Source: Thiocystis violacea (lineage in GTDB: Bacteria > Pseudomonadota > Gammaproteobacteria > Chromatiales > Chromatiaceae). Taken from it: 64,000 nt of DNA. This document shows, piece after piece, positions 20,197 to 28,259 of the stretch; position 1 is the stretch's first letter, and every line of letters starts with the position of its first letter. Location of the stretch: contig NZ_NRRG01000017.1 in NCBI RefSeq assembly GCF_016583575.1, positions 1-64,000 on the forward strand, written 5' to 3'. Both the position numbers and the translations under genes were made by a program. The notes beneath the pieces are model-generated. The model was not told the origin of the DNA and made no database searches. It saw only the letters and a program-made list of their open reading frames with translations.

Positions 20197-21324
20197 ATGA
20201 CCAGTCCGGGCCTGAACAGCACAGAAGAGATTATCGAGGACCTACGCCAAGGCAAGATGGTCGTCATCATGGACGACGAGGATCGCGAGAACGAAGGCGA
20301 TCTTCTGATGGCGGCGGATTGCGTGACCCCCGAGGCCGTTAATTTCATGGCCAGGTATGGACGCGGTCTCATCTGTCTGACCCTGACCAAGGAGCGCTGC
20401 GAGCGTTTGCGCCTGCCCTTGATGGTCAACGAGAACCGCACCGCCTATTCCACCGCCTTCACGCTCTCGATCGAGGCCGCGCGAGGCGTCACCACCGGCA
20501 TCTCCGCCGCCGATCGCGCGACCACCATCCTCGCCGCCGTGGCGCCGGACGCCGGCCCCAAGGACGTGGTCCAGCCGGGGCACATCTTCCCGCTCATGGC
20601 CCAGCCGGGCGGGGTGCTGGTGCGCGCCGGGCACACCGAGGCCGGTTGCGACCTGGCACGCCTGGCCGGCTTCTCCCCGGCGGCGGCGATCGTCGAGATC
20701 CTCAACGATGACGGCACCATGGCCCGGCGTCCTGATCTGGAGATCTTCGCCCACGCCCACGGCATCAAGATCGGGACCATCGCCGATCTCATCCACTACC
20801 GGGTCCGGACCGAGAAGGCGGTCCTGCGCGAATGCGAGTGCGAGCTGCCGACCGCCTACGCCACCTTCAAGCTGTTCGCCTACCGCGACACCATCGACAG
20901 CGAGATCCACCTCGCCCTGACGATCGGCGACATCGACCCGGAGCGTCCGACCCTGGTGCGGGTGCATCTTCAGAACACCCTGTGCGATCTGTTCGGCACC
21001 ACCCACAATGCCTGTGGCTGGCCCCTGCAGGATGTGATGCGTCAGGTGGCCGAGGCCGGCGAGGGCGTGATCGTGGTTCTGCGCAATCGCGACAGCTCCG
21101 CCAGCATCCTGGCCCGTCTCAAGGATTTCCAGCTCCATGACAGCGACGATCAGGTACCCGCGCGACAGGATCGCGGCGAATTGCGCACCTACGGCATCGG
21201 CGCCCAGATCCTGGCCGATCTCGGGGTGCGTAAAATGCGGGTCATGAGCGCGCCCAAGGCGATGCACGCCATCTCCGGGTTCGACCTGGAGGTCGTCGAG
21301 TACACGGGTGGCCGGTCGGCTTGA
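20197..21324 (+). CDS. ribB: 3,4-dihydroxy-2-butanone-4-phosphate synthase with degenerate GTP cyclohydrolase II domain (RibBX)
   Basis: The N-terminal 200 residues form a complete RibB domain that makes the four-carbon precursor of riboflavin: [24 protein letters not shown], and [14 protein letters not shown]. The C-terminal 165 residues align with RibA by shape but lack its chemistry. The zinc-binding cysteine pattern is reduced to [12 protein letters not shown], and the active-site RQEGRG-type stretch reads RNRDSSAS. The protein should therefore provide only RibB activity, and a separate RibA is needed elsewhere in the genome. The 375-residue length is that of RibBA. It is often annotated as bifunctional, which the sequence does not support. 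Confidence 0.92.
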   Translation: MTSPGLNSTEEIIEDLRQGKMVVIMDDEDRENEGDLLMAADCVTPEAVNFMARYGRGLICLTLTKERCERLRLPLMVNENRTAYSTAFTLSIEAARGVTTGISAADRATTILAAVAPDAGPKDVVQPGHIFPLMAQPGGVLVRAGHTEAGCDLARLAGFSPAAAIVEILNDDGTMARRPDLEIFAHAHGIKIGTIADLIHYRVRTEKAVLRECECELPTAYATFKLFAYRDTIDSEIHLALTIGDIDPERPTLVRVHLQNTLCDLFGTTHNACGWPLQDVMRQVAEAGEGVIVVLRNRDSSASILARLKDFQLHDSDDQVPARQDRGELRTYGIGAQILADLGVRKMRVMSAPKAMHAISGFDLEVVEYTGGRSA

Positions 21325-21373
21325 CCGCCCGACCCTTCCTTACGAATCGATCAATCCCGAACTAGAGACCTTA

Positions 21374-21844
21374 ATGACGATCAAGACCATCGAAGGCGCG
21401 ATGCGCGCCGATAACGCCCGCTTCTGTCTGGTGGTGTCCCGCTGGAACAGCTTCGTGGTGGAGGCCCTGGAGAAGGGCGCCATCGATACCCTCAAGCGCC
21501 ACGGCGTGGATGAGGCCAATCTGACCATCGTGCGCGTGCCCGGCGCCTTCGAGATGCCGGTGACGATCGAGCGCCTTGCCGCCAAGGGTGGCTATGACGC
21601 CATCGTCGCGCTCGGCGCGGTCATTCGCGGCGGGACGCCGCATTTCGAGTACGTCGCGGGCGAATGCGTCAAGGGCATGGCCCAGGTCAGCCTCAAGTAC
21701 GGGCTGCCGGTCGCCTTTGGCGTGCTCACCGTCGACAGCATCGAGCAGGCGATCGAGCGGGCCGGAACCAAGGCTGGCAACAAGGGCGCCGAGGCGGCCA
21801 TGTCCGCCCTGGAAATGGTCGATCTGCTGAGACAGATCGCCTGA
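21374..21844 (+). CDS. ribH: 6,7-dimethyl-8-ribityllumazine synthase
   Basis: RibH forms lumazine from the RibB and RibD-pathway products and usually assembles into icosahedral or decameric shells. The 156 residues show [52 protein letters not shown] and [20 protein letters not shown]. The ATG at 21374 fits the family N-terminus; an upstream start would overlap ribBX and add 22 poorly conserved residues. nusB starts one base after its stop, the usual ribH-nusB pairing. Confidence 0.95.
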   Translation: MTIKTIEGAMRADNARFCLVVSRWNSFVVEALEKGAIDTLKRHGVDEANLTIVRVPGAFEMPVTIERLAAKGGYDAIVALGAVIRGGTPHFEYVAGECVKGMAQVSLKYGLPVAFGVLTVDSIEQAIERAGTKAGNKGAEAAMSALEMVDLLRQIA

Positions 21845-21845
21845 G

Positions 21846-22337
21846 ATGGTCAGCCCACGCACCCAATCCCGCCGCTATGCCGCGCTCGCGCTCTATCAAT
21901 GGCGTCTGACCGGCGAGGATCCGATGGCGATCAAGCGCCACCTGCTCGACGACCCGCAATGGCTGGACGCCGTCACCGCCTCGCTGAACGATACCGACGA
22001 GGATGCGGTCGTCGATCCCAAGGACCGCTTCAACTTCAACGTCGAACTCCTGGACGAACTGCTGACCGGCGTGCCGGCCCAGATCAAGGAGATCGACGCC
22101 CAGCTCGATCACTTCCTGGATCGGCCGATCAGCCAGGTCGACCCGGTGGAGCTGGCGATCCTGCGACTGGGCGCCTTCGAGATCCTTTTCTCGGACAACA
22201 TCCCGGACCGGGTCGCCATCAACGAGGCGGTCGAATTGACCAAGCTGCTCGGCGCGCACGAAGGCCACCGCTACGTCAACGGCGTGCTGGACAAGATCGC
22301 CCGCCGTCGGGCCGGCGACATGGACCGCAAGGTGTGA
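21846..22337 (+). CDS. nusB: Transcription antitermination factor NusB
   Basis: NusB with NusE binds boxA RNA and supports antitermination in rRNA operons. The 163-residue all-helical product shows RRYAALALYQWRLTG at the N-terminus, then ELAILRLGAFEIL and VAINEAVELTKLLGAHEGH, followed by YVNGVLDKIAR. It is packed between ribH and thiL. Confidence 0.95.
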   Translation: MVSPRTQSRRYAALALYQWRLTGEDPMAIKRHLLDDPQWLDAVTASLNDTDEDAVVDPKDRFNFNVELLDELLTGVPAQIKEIDAQLDHFLDRPISQVDPVELAILRLGAFEILFSDNIPDRVAINEAVELTKLLGAHEGHRYVNGVLDKIARRRAGDMDRKV

Positions 22338-22347
22338 GCCCATCCGG

Positions 22348-23307
22348 GTGTCCGAATTCGACCTGATCCGCCGTTATTTCGCCGACCTCGGTCCCGCGCG
22401 CCCGGATGTCGTCCTGGGTGTCGGCGATGATTGCGCGCTGCTCGATGTTCCGGCGGGCCAGTCGCTGGCTGTCAGCATCGACACCCTGGCGTCCGGCATC
22501 CACTTCTTTCCGGACTGCGCGCCCGAGCACATCGGTCATAAATCCCTGGCGGTCGGGCTCAGCGACCTGGCCGCCATGGGCGCGGAGCCGGCCTGGGCGA
22601 CCTTGGCCTTGACCTTGCCCGCCGCCGACGAGGACTGGGTGCGTGGATTCGCCGTCGGCTTCGCCCGGCTCGCGAACCAACATGGCATCCGGCTGGTGGG
22701 CGGAGACACCACGCGGGGTCCGTTGAGCGTGACCGTGCAGGTGCAGGGTTTCGTCCCGAGCGGCGCGGCGGTGCGGCGCGACGGCGCGCGGCCGGGCGAC
22801 GCCATCCTCGTCAGCGGGACGCTGGGCGACGCGGGCCTCGCCTTGCGACGCATGCTCGCGGGCGAGGCGGTCGATCCCGAGTCGCGTCGCCGGCTCGAAT
22901 GTCCCGAGCCGCGGGTCGCCCTGGGTCGCCGGCTGCGCGGGATCGCCTCGGCCATGATTGATCTCTCCGACGGACTCGCGGGCGACCTCGGGCACATCCT
23001 CGCAGCCTCCGGCGTCGGGGCCGAATTGGAGCTTGAGCAATTTACTCTGACCCCATGGGTCGCCGAGGCCGTCGCCGCCGCGCGGGACTGGTCGCTTCCG
23101 CTCTCCTCGGGGGATGATTACGAACTCTGTTTCTGCGTTCCCCAGGAGCGCCTTGTCGAGGTCGGGCGTCTGGCGGTCGATCCGTCGTGCGCGCTCACCC
23201 GGATCGGAACCATCCGGGTCGGGACGGGGCTTATTCTTCGGCTTCCCGACGGAGAGATCCTCACAACCAATGGGGCAGGTTATGACCACTTCGCTGCTCG
23301 ACCCTGA
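22348..23307 (+). CDS. thiL: Thiamine-monophosphate kinase
   Basis: ThiL phosphorylates thiamine monophosphate to the diphosphate cofactor. The product is 319 residues with a GTG start. Signatures are GVGDDCALLDVPAGQ, VSIDTLASGIHF, KSLAVGLSDLAAMGAEP, LVGGDTTRGPLSVTV, IDLSDGLAGDLGHI and SSGDDYELCFCVP. The 3' end overlaps pgpA by 26 bases. Confidence 0.95.
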   Translation: MSEFDLIRRYFADLGPARPDVVLGVGDDCALLDVPAGQSLAVSIDTLASGIHFFPDCAPEHIGHKSLAVGLSDLAAMGAEPAWATLALTLPAADEDWVRGFAVGFARLANQHGIRLVGGDTTRGPLSVTVQVQGFVPSGAAVRRDGARPGDAILVSGTLGDAGLALRRMLAGEAVDPESRRRLECPEPRVALGRRLRGIASAMIDLSDGLAGDLGHILAASGVGAELELEQFTLTPWVAEAVAAARDWSLPLSSGDDYELCFCVPQERLVEVGRLAVDPSCALTRIGTIRVGTGLILRLPDGEILTTNGAGYDHFAARP

Positions 23308-23785
23308 GGCCCGCCCGAGTACGGGCTTCGATCGCCGCAAGATCACGCACTGGATCGCCTTCGGTTTCGGCTCGGGGCTCTCGCCCAAGGCCCCCGGCAC
23401 GGTCGGCACGCTCGCCGCCATCCCGCTCTATCTGCTGATGAGCCCGCTGCACTGGATGCTCTATGTCGGTTTGGTGCTGGTGTTCACGGTGGCGGGGATC
23501 TGGATCTGCGGGAGCGTCGCCCGCGATATCGGCGGCAAGGATCCATCCGCCATCGTCTGGGACGAATTCGTCGGCTTCCTCATCACCATGCTCGCCGCGC
23601 CACCCGGCTGGCTCTGGATCCTCGTCGGATTCCTGGCTTTTCGGCTCTTCGATATCTGGAAACCCTGGCCGATCCGCGTGGTGGATCAGCGGATGGAAGG
23701 CGGGCTCGGCATCATGCTGGACGATGTCATCGCCGGAGTCATGGCGGCCTTGGTGCTGTTGATCGCGTCCTGGCTGTTGATCTGA
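23282..23785 (+). CDS. pgpA: Phosphatidylglycerophosphatase A
   Basis: PgpA dephosphorylates phosphatidylglycerophosphate in the inner membrane. The 167-residue product has GFGSGLSPKAPGTVGTLAA at the N-terminus and two to three hydrophobic segments (YLLMSPLHWMLYVGLVLVF; FLITMLAAPPGWLWILVGF). The acidic metal site follows (VWDEFVGFL; FDIWKPWPI; GGLGIMLDDVIAG). The ATG at 23282 has GGGGCAGG just upstream and overlaps thiL; another ATG lies four codons earlier. thiL-pgpA is a common gammaproteobacterial pair. It is the last gene of the plus-strand run. Confidence 0.93.
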   Translation: MTTSLLDPEARPSTGFDRRKITHWIAFGFGSGLSPKAPGTVGTLAAIPLYLLMSPLHWMLYVGLVLVFTVAGIWICGSVARDIGGKDPSAIVWDEFVGFLITMLAAPPGWLWILVGFLAFRLFDIWKPWPIRVVDQRMEGGLGIMLDDVIAGVMAALVLLIASWLLI

Positions 23786-23810
23786 TCCTTGTCTCTTCGG
23801 CCTCGGAGCG

Positions 23811-23847
23811 TACAGGATGGGCATCGCTCTCGCTCTGTCCATCCTAC
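23811..23847. repeat. GTAGGATGG-type interspersed palindromic repeat
   Basis: AGGATGG (23814-23820) and CCATCCT (23839-23845) flank a GC-alternating centre. On the minus strand it reads GTAGGATGGACAGAGCG. This form matches a short repeat seen in intergenic regions of many gamma- and betaproteobacteria. It lies between convergent pgpA and hoxW and may also act as a weak terminator. The remaining 110 bases up to hoxW show nothing else. Confidence 0.6.
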
Positions 23848-23958
23848 GAATCCGGCTGTTGATCTGATGTGACCCCGATAGATTCCGGGCGGGGAGGCCG
23901 ACCGGAAGCCAGCGTCGTCGGATGGATGAAACCTGGCGCGGGTTCCGGGCCGCTCTGG

Positions 23959-24438
23959 TTAGGGGTGACCGTCGGCGGACAGGGCGGTCCAGCCCTCCTG
24001 GGTCATGAGTCGGTCGACCCAGTCCAGCATCCGGTCCAGCGCGGCCTCGGCGATGGGCGTCAGCCGGTAATTGTCGTAGTCGAAGGAGTCGCCGGCGGCG
24101 GTGACCAGACAGGTCTCGGGGACGCGTCCGTAGAGTGTCTCGCACCAGGCCAACAGCTCGCGTGGATCGAGGAAGTGGGCCATGGTCGAGACGGCCCGCG
24201 CGTCGGGTTCGAGACGACGACAGCGGACCGTGCCGGGCGCGGAGTCCGCGGCGGCGTCCAGAAAGATCACCCGATCCTTGTCCGCGATGTCCGCGACCAG
24301 CTCGGCGGTGAGGATGTGCCGCGAGATGACCTCGACCCCGGTGGGGAGGCTCCGGTTTTCCAGGCGATCGGCGGCGAGCGGTCCAAGGGCGTCGTCCCCC
24401 CGGATGGGGCTGCCGTACCCGATGATGAGCGTCTTCAA
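23959..24438 (-). CDS. hoxW: Hydrogenase maturation protease HoxW
   Basis: This endopeptidase (peptidase family M52) removes the C-terminal peptide of the hydrogenase large subunit after nickel insertion. The 159-residue protein opens with GYGSPIRGDDALG, and candidate nickel-sensing residues are D15 or D16, D61 in FLDAAAD and H88 in MAHFLD. It starts 11 bases after the hoxH stop, so its partner is almost certainly HoxH, which retains a cleavable tail. It is the last gene of the hox operon. Confidence 0.93.
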   Translation of the reverse strand: MKTLIIGYGSPIRGDDALGPLAADRLENRSLPTGVEVISRHILTAELVADIADKDRVIFLDAAADSAPGTVRCRRLEPDARAVSTMAHFLDPRELLAWCETLYGRVPETCLVTAAGDSFDYDNYRLTPIAEAALDRMLDWVDRLMTQEGWTALSADGHP

Positions 24439-24449
24439 GATCGTCGTTC

Positions 24450-25877
24450 CTAGCCGCGCTCGAGGCTGTCGACGACACGCCCGGAGGCGTCCTTGAGTTC
24501 GATGCGCAGCGGCATCTGGCCGAAGGCGTGCGAGGCGCAGGACAGACAGGGATCGAAGCAGCGGATCACCGCCTCGACCCGGTTGAGCATGCCTTCCTGA
24601 AGGTTGTTGCCGTCGACATAGGCGTCCGCGACCTGGCGGATGGACTGGTTCATGGCCAGATTGTTGTGTCCGGTGGCGATGATCAGGTTGACCCAGGTGA
24701 TGAGTCCGTCGTCGTCGATGCGGTAGTGATGGATGAGCGTGCCGCGCGGCGCCTCGGAGACGCCGATACCCTCGGCGCGGTTGCTGCGGGCGCGGGCTCG
24801 GACACGGCTGTCGAGGATCGTCGGATCCTTGAGCAGACGCTCCATCATCTCCAGCGCGTAGATGATCTCGACCAGTCGCGCATAGTGATAGTGGAAGCTG
24901 CTGGCGATGGGGCCTGATTCCTGGAGCATGTGGAACTCGGCCAGGGCCACGTCGGCATAGGGCGTGCCACAGGCTTGGGCGTTGTTGAGCCGGGCCAGGG
25001 GACCGACCCGATAGATGCCCTTGGGATAGCCCTGGGGCTTGTAGTAGGGGAACTTCATGTAGCTGAAGTCCTCGACCGCCTCGCCGATCACCCGCTCATA
25101 GTCCTCGGGTGGCACCATGTCCTCGACGATGCGGCCCTTGGCGTCCTTGATGCGCAGCAGACCGTCATAGTGTTCCAGATTGCCCTGAGGCGTGACCAGG
25201 CTCAGGAACATGGTCGGCAGACGGCCGAAGTGCGTCGCCTCGTCCTTGAACTTGGGCACCAGGGTCTTGAAGAAGTCGTAGGTCCGTTTGGCGATCTCCA
25301 ATCCCTCGGGGAGCAGCTTGAGCATGGCGTCGCGCTTTTCGAGCGTCAGGGGTTCGTTGACGCCACCGGGCACGACCCAAGTGGGATGGATCTTCTTGCC
25401 GCCGAGCGTTTCGATGATGCTCTGGCCGATCTGACGCAGACGGATGCCGTCGCGGGCCAGGGCCGGATCCTGACGCATGACCCCGAAGATGTTGCGCGAG
25501 ATCGGGTCCGAGTCCCATCCCAGCAGCAGATCCGGCGAGGACAGATGGAAGAAGGAGAGCGCGTGCGACTGGGTGATCTGGGCGAGATTCATGATCCGGC
25601 GCAGGTGTTCGCCGGTCGGCGGGATCGTGACCGACAGCAGGTGGTCGCACGCCTTGTTGGAGGCCAGCAGATGGCTGACCGGGCAAATGCCGCAGGTGCG
25701 CGCGGTCAGGGCCGGCATCTCGCGGTAGGGGCGACCCTCGCAGAACTTCTCGAAGCCGCGAAACTGCGTGAGATGAAAGCGCGCGTCCTCGACTTCGCCC
25801 CCGTCGCCGAGTTGCAGGGTGATGCGGGCGTGGCCCTCGATGCGGGTGACGGGTTCGATGGTGATCGTGCGGCTCAT
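24450..25877 (-). CDS. hoxH: NAD-linked [NiFe] hydrogenase large subunit HoxH
   Basis: HoxH carries the Ni-Fe(CN)2CO active site of a bidirectional NAD-reducing hydrogenase. The 475-residue product has the N-terminal nickel motif C62-x2-C65 in ARTCGICPVSH and the C-terminal motif FDPCLSCASH with C444, C447 and H450. It then has a 25-residue extension after H450 (starting AFGQMPLRIEL), the peptide expected to be removed by HoxW. The start MSRTITIEPVTRIEGHA at 25877 matches the family; upstream in-frame codons are unrelated. A 96-residue unknown gene separates it from hoxY. Confidence 0.97.
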   Translation of the reverse strand: MSRTITIEPVTRIEGHARITLQLGDGGEVEDARFHLTQFRGFEKFCEGRPYREMPALTARTCGICPVSHLLASNKACDHLLSVTIPPTGEHLRRIMNLAQITQSHALSFFHLSSPDLLLGWDSDPISRNIFGVMRQDPALARDGIRLRQIGQSIIETLGGKKIHPTWVVPGGVNEPLTLEKRDAMLKLLPEGLEIAKRTYDFFKTLVPKFKDEATHFGRLPTMFLSLVTPQGNLEHYDGLLRIKDAKGRIVEDMVPPEDYERVIGEAVEDFSYMKFPYYKPQGYPKGIYRVGPLARLNNAQACGTPYADVALAEFHMLQESGPIASSFHYHYARLVEIIYALEMMERLLKDPTILDSRVRARARSNRAEGIGVSEAPRGTLIHHYRIDDDGLITWVNLIIATGHNNLAMNQSIRQVADAYVDGNNLQEGMLNRVEAVIRCFDPCLSCASHAFGQMPLRIELKDASGRVVDSLERG

Positions 25878-26001
25878 GGATTCAATCCCCTCTAAGTGGC
25901 GGTGGAGCGTGCCGGATAAGGATCGGGTCAGCGGTCCGGTGACCGGCGCCGATCCGCCGGCAAGGACGGCTACCTGATCGGAGCGCGCCAACATCGAGAC
26001 G

Positions 26002-26292
26002 TTAGAGCGGTGCTCCCTGCTCCTCGTTCTCCAGCGCCTTGGTGGTGATCTCGTAATAGAGATGAATGATGGAGCCGATGATCCCGTTCAGCTCGGGGTG
26101 CTGCTCCCACTTGGGCTGCAAGGCCGAGGAGTCCTCGAAAACCTCCTGTAGGAACTGCATGTCGAAGGAGTCGAGTCGCTCGCCGCGATCGACCTTGGCC
26201 TTGATGTCGAGGGCGCGCGGCAGGCGCTGGGTGCGCATCCGATCGAGGAGGGTCACGATGATGCCGCTATCGGTGTCGTCTGTATCTTTCAT
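26002..26292 (-). CDS. Conserved-looking small protein of the hox operon, function unknown
   Basis: The gene encodes 96 residues, mostly helical and acidic, with no signal peptide, membrane span or cysteine. The N-terminal part reads [19 protein letters not shown], with an [19 protein letters not shown] motif in the middle. A C-terminal helix with [20 protein letters not shown] ends the protein. It sits between hoxY and hoxH, a place where canonical HoxEFUYH operons have nothing or an accessory gene. Same strand, short spacing (44 bases from hoxY, 124 to hoxH) and a GGCGG-type ribosome binding site argue for real translation with the hydrogenase. A role in HoxH or HoxYH assembly is a guess from position only. 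I do not recognise a named family. Confidence 0.7.
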   Translation of the reverse strand: MKDTDDTDSGIIVTLLDRMRTQRLPRALDIKAKVDRGERLDSFDMQFLQEVFEDSSALQPKWEQHPELNGIIGSIIHLYYEITTKALENEEQGAPL

Positions 26293-26336
26293 CCGCCAGC
26301 CTTCTTGGAGTTGAGAACCTGTTTCACTGTTTGGGC

Positions 26337-26879
26337 CTAGGCGCCAAAACGCGTGACCGAACTCGGATCCGGTACGCGACCCTCGATCAACTCGTTGAGC
26401 ACATACCAGATGGCATCCGCGCTGGGCGGACAGCCCGGCACGAAGATGTCGACCGCGACCTCGCCGTGGATGGGTTTGACGGTGGTGAGCAGGGCCGGAA
26501 CCCCGCGGGTCGGGATCTGGGGTTGCAGGGTGACGTTTTCGCGATAGGAACGATCCATCACGTCGTCCAGCTTGAAATAATTGCGCATGGCGGGGACGTT
26601 GCCGTTGACCGCGCAGTCGCCGAGGCTGATGAGGATCTTGCAGTGCCGCCGGAAGGCGCGGGCCTTCTCCAGGTCGTCGACGGAGCTGATGGACCCCTCC
26701 AGGAGGCCCACGTCCACGGTCTCCGGCAACTCCTTGGAATCCACCAGCGGGCTGTAGACGATGTCGATCTTCCGGGCCAGTTCGATCAGACGTTCGTCCA
26801 TGTCCAGAAAGGACATGTGACATCCCGAACAGCCGTCCAGCCAGGTGGTGGCGACCGTGATCCGAGTCGGTGTGCTCAT
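26337..26879 (-). CDS. hoxY: NAD-linked hydrogenase small subunit HoxY
   Basis: HoxY is the small subunit that holds the [4Fe-4S] cluster next to the active site in HoxH. It is 180 residues, the short form typical of cytoplasmic NAD-reducing enzymes, without a Tat signal. Cluster cysteines are C17 and C20 in [12 protein letters not shown], plus those in GDCAVNGN and [11 protein letters not shown]. The ATG overlaps the hoxU stop by four bases (ATGA). Confidence 0.95.
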   Translation of the reverse strand: MSTPTRITVATTWLDGCSGCHMSFLDMDERLIELARKIDIVYSPLVDSKELPETVDVGLLEGSISSVDDLEKARAFRRHCKILISLGDCAVNGNVPAMRNYFKLDDVMDRSYRENVTLQPQIPTRGVPALLTTVKPIHGEVAVDIFVPGCPPSADAIWYVLNELIEGRVPDPSSVTRFGA

Positions 26880-27607
26880 GGTGCGTGTCTCCGGCGCGCG
26901 AGGATCGGCAGGAAGTGCTGGTCCTTGACCATTTCGCCCACGGACGTGCCCTGCTTGACCAGCGCGCCCGTTGGGCAGACCTGCACGCACTTGCCGCAAC
27001 TCGTGCAGGATTCGCTCTCGCCCCAGGGGGTGGCCAGGTCGGTGATGACCCGGCAGTCGCTGCCGCGCCCCATGACATCCCAGGTGTGGGCGCCCTCGAT
27101 CTCGTCGCAGACCCTCACGCAGCGGGTGCAGAGGATGCAGCGATTGTGATCCACCCGGAACATCTCGTGCGAGCTGTCCACCGGATAGGGAACCTGTCGA
27201 TAAGGCACTCGCACATGGTCGACGCCGCAGCGCTGCGCGAGCCATTGCAGTTCGCAATGGCCATTGGAGACGCAGACCGAGCAGACATGATTGCGCTCGG
27301 CGAAGAGCAGCTCGATGATGGTGCGGCGATAGCGTTGCAGCTTTTCGGTGTTGGTCTGGATGCGCATCCCCTCGGCGACCCGGGTCGAACAGGCCGCGAG
27401 CAGTCGGTTCTGCCCGGCCACCTCGACCATGCAGAGTCGGCAGCCGCCCCAGATCGTGAGTCCGTCCAGGTGACAGAGGCTGGGGATGGGGATCTTGTTC
27501 TCCCGGCAGACCTCGATGATGGTCTCGTCCTCGCGGGCGGAGAGATCCCGGTCGTCGATCCTGAGGGTGACGACGCGGACATTCGGTTGTGTTGGGGGTG
27601 GGGGCAT
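26876..27607 (-). CDS. hoxU: Hydrogenase diaphorase subunit HoxU
   Basis: HoxU transfers electrons between HoxYH and HoxF and is homologous to the NuoG N-terminus. The 243 residues hold a [2Fe-2S] site (C45, C56, C59, C73) and a His-Cys3 type cluster (H107, C109, C112, C118). Two further [4Fe-4S] ferredoxin motifs follow (C157, C160, C163, C167; C201, C204, C207, C211). It is preceded by an 84-base gap from the small-gene pair and overlaps hoxY. Confidence 0.95.
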   Translation of the reverse strand: MPPPPTQPNVRVVTLRIDDRDLSAREDETIIEVCRENKIPIPSLCHLDGLTIWGGCRLCMVEVAGQNRLLAACSTRVAEGMRIQTNTEKLQRYRRTIIELLFAERNHVCSVCVSNGHCELQWLAQRCGVDHVRVPYRQVPYPVDSSHEMFRVDHNRCILCTRCVRVCDEIEGAHTWDVMGRGSDCRVITDLATPWGESESCTSCGKCVQVCPTGALVKQGTSVGEMVKDQHFLPILARRRHAP

Positions 27608-27691
27608 GGTGGCTCCGTGGAATCGTCGTTATGCCGTCAGTGCCAGTCGAACGTCGGGATCGGGAAATCGAGGTCGAGTCATGACAGGCAT

Positions 27692-28018
27692 TCAAGCCGC
27701 GCGAGACAACTGTTGATTGACGCTTTGCCAGAAGGCCGCCACCGATGTTCCTGCCCCGTCGAAGAAGTCCTCGAAGAAACCAGGCTCGTTGAGCGCGGAA
27801 GGATAGGCGTAGCGCTCCCCCTCTGGGCCGACCGAACTGACCCAGTCGACGGGCTCCCTGTCATCGAGAAGGGTAAAAAGGCTCGCGGGGTAGAGATAGG
27901 GTTTGCCCAGGTCGTTAAGGATTCGGTAGTCGTCTGCTTCGATGCCAATCACACAATAGGCCTGTCCCGAGGTTAAGTCGGGATAGTCGGAATTGGGCGC
28001 GCTCAGTTTGACGATCAT
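27692..28018 (-). CDS. Small acidic protein, possible immunity/antitoxin partner
   Basis: The 108-residue cytoplasmic protein contains GQAYCVIGIEADDYRILND, then GKPYLYPASLF, PVDWVSSVGPEGERYAYP and an acidic EPGFFEDFFDG. The layout (small, acidic, one beta-rich domain) is like immunity proteins of polymorphic-toxin systems, but I cannot assign a named Imm family. It starts at 28018, overlapping the stop of the preceding gene by four bases, so translation is coupled and a stoichiometric pair is likely. The pair interrupts the hox operon between hoxF and hoxU. GC content is visibly lower than in the flanking hox genes, which suggests insertion. The product has no plausible role in hydrogenase chemistry. 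Confidence 0.6.
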   Translation of the reverse strand: MIVKLSAPNSDYPDLTSGQAYCVIGIEADDYRILNDLGKPYLYPASLFTLLDDREPVDWVSSVGPEGERYAYPSALNEPGFFEDFFDGAGTSVAAFWQSVNQQLSRAA

Positions 28019-28248
28019 TTGGGCAGTCTCTTCAGCTTGATCTCGAAGCGTCCAATGCCGTGGTGTTCGTACCAATGGTACTCATGGTCCTCACCCGCGA
28101 TCTCGAGGATTGGGCTGCTCTTCTTCGCCCATTGCGAGGCTTGTCCTCCATAGGTCGAGAGCAGCCGTGGGAGATCGCGGATGCGTTGTCCCTTGGCGAT
28201 GACACGGGATTGGGCGATCAGATCCTTCGTGAGTCCTGGCTCCCGCAT
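28015..28248 (-). CDS. Small protein resembling a detached polymorphic-toxin C-terminal domain
   Basis: The 77-residue basic protein has DLPRLLSTYGGQASQWAKKS, then HEYHWYEHHGIGR with a His-Trp-Tyr-Glu motif at 58-61, and a Lys-rich end (FEIKLKRLPK). The form LxxTYGGxxxxWxKxSS...HWYE recalls C-terminal domains of secreted polymorphic or RHS-type toxins. Here it stands alone without any delivery module. The start is ATG 28248, two codons beyond a tandem GTTAGCC duplication at the hoxF stop. It overlaps the 108-residue gene, the usual order toxin-then-immunity. It could instead be an operon accessory factor. Family identity is from memory and needs a profile search. Confidence 0.6.
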   Translation of the reverse strand: MREPGLTKDLIAQSRVIAKGQRIRDLPRLLSTYGGQASQWAKKSSPILEIAGEDHEYHWYEHHGIGRFEIKLKRLPK

Positions 28249-28259
28249 GGCGTTAGCCG

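Noticed and set aside
20900-21324. GTP cyclohydrolase II activity for the C-terminal part of the RibB protein
   Set aside because: Key zinc cysteines and the catalytic Arg/Glu region are replaced.
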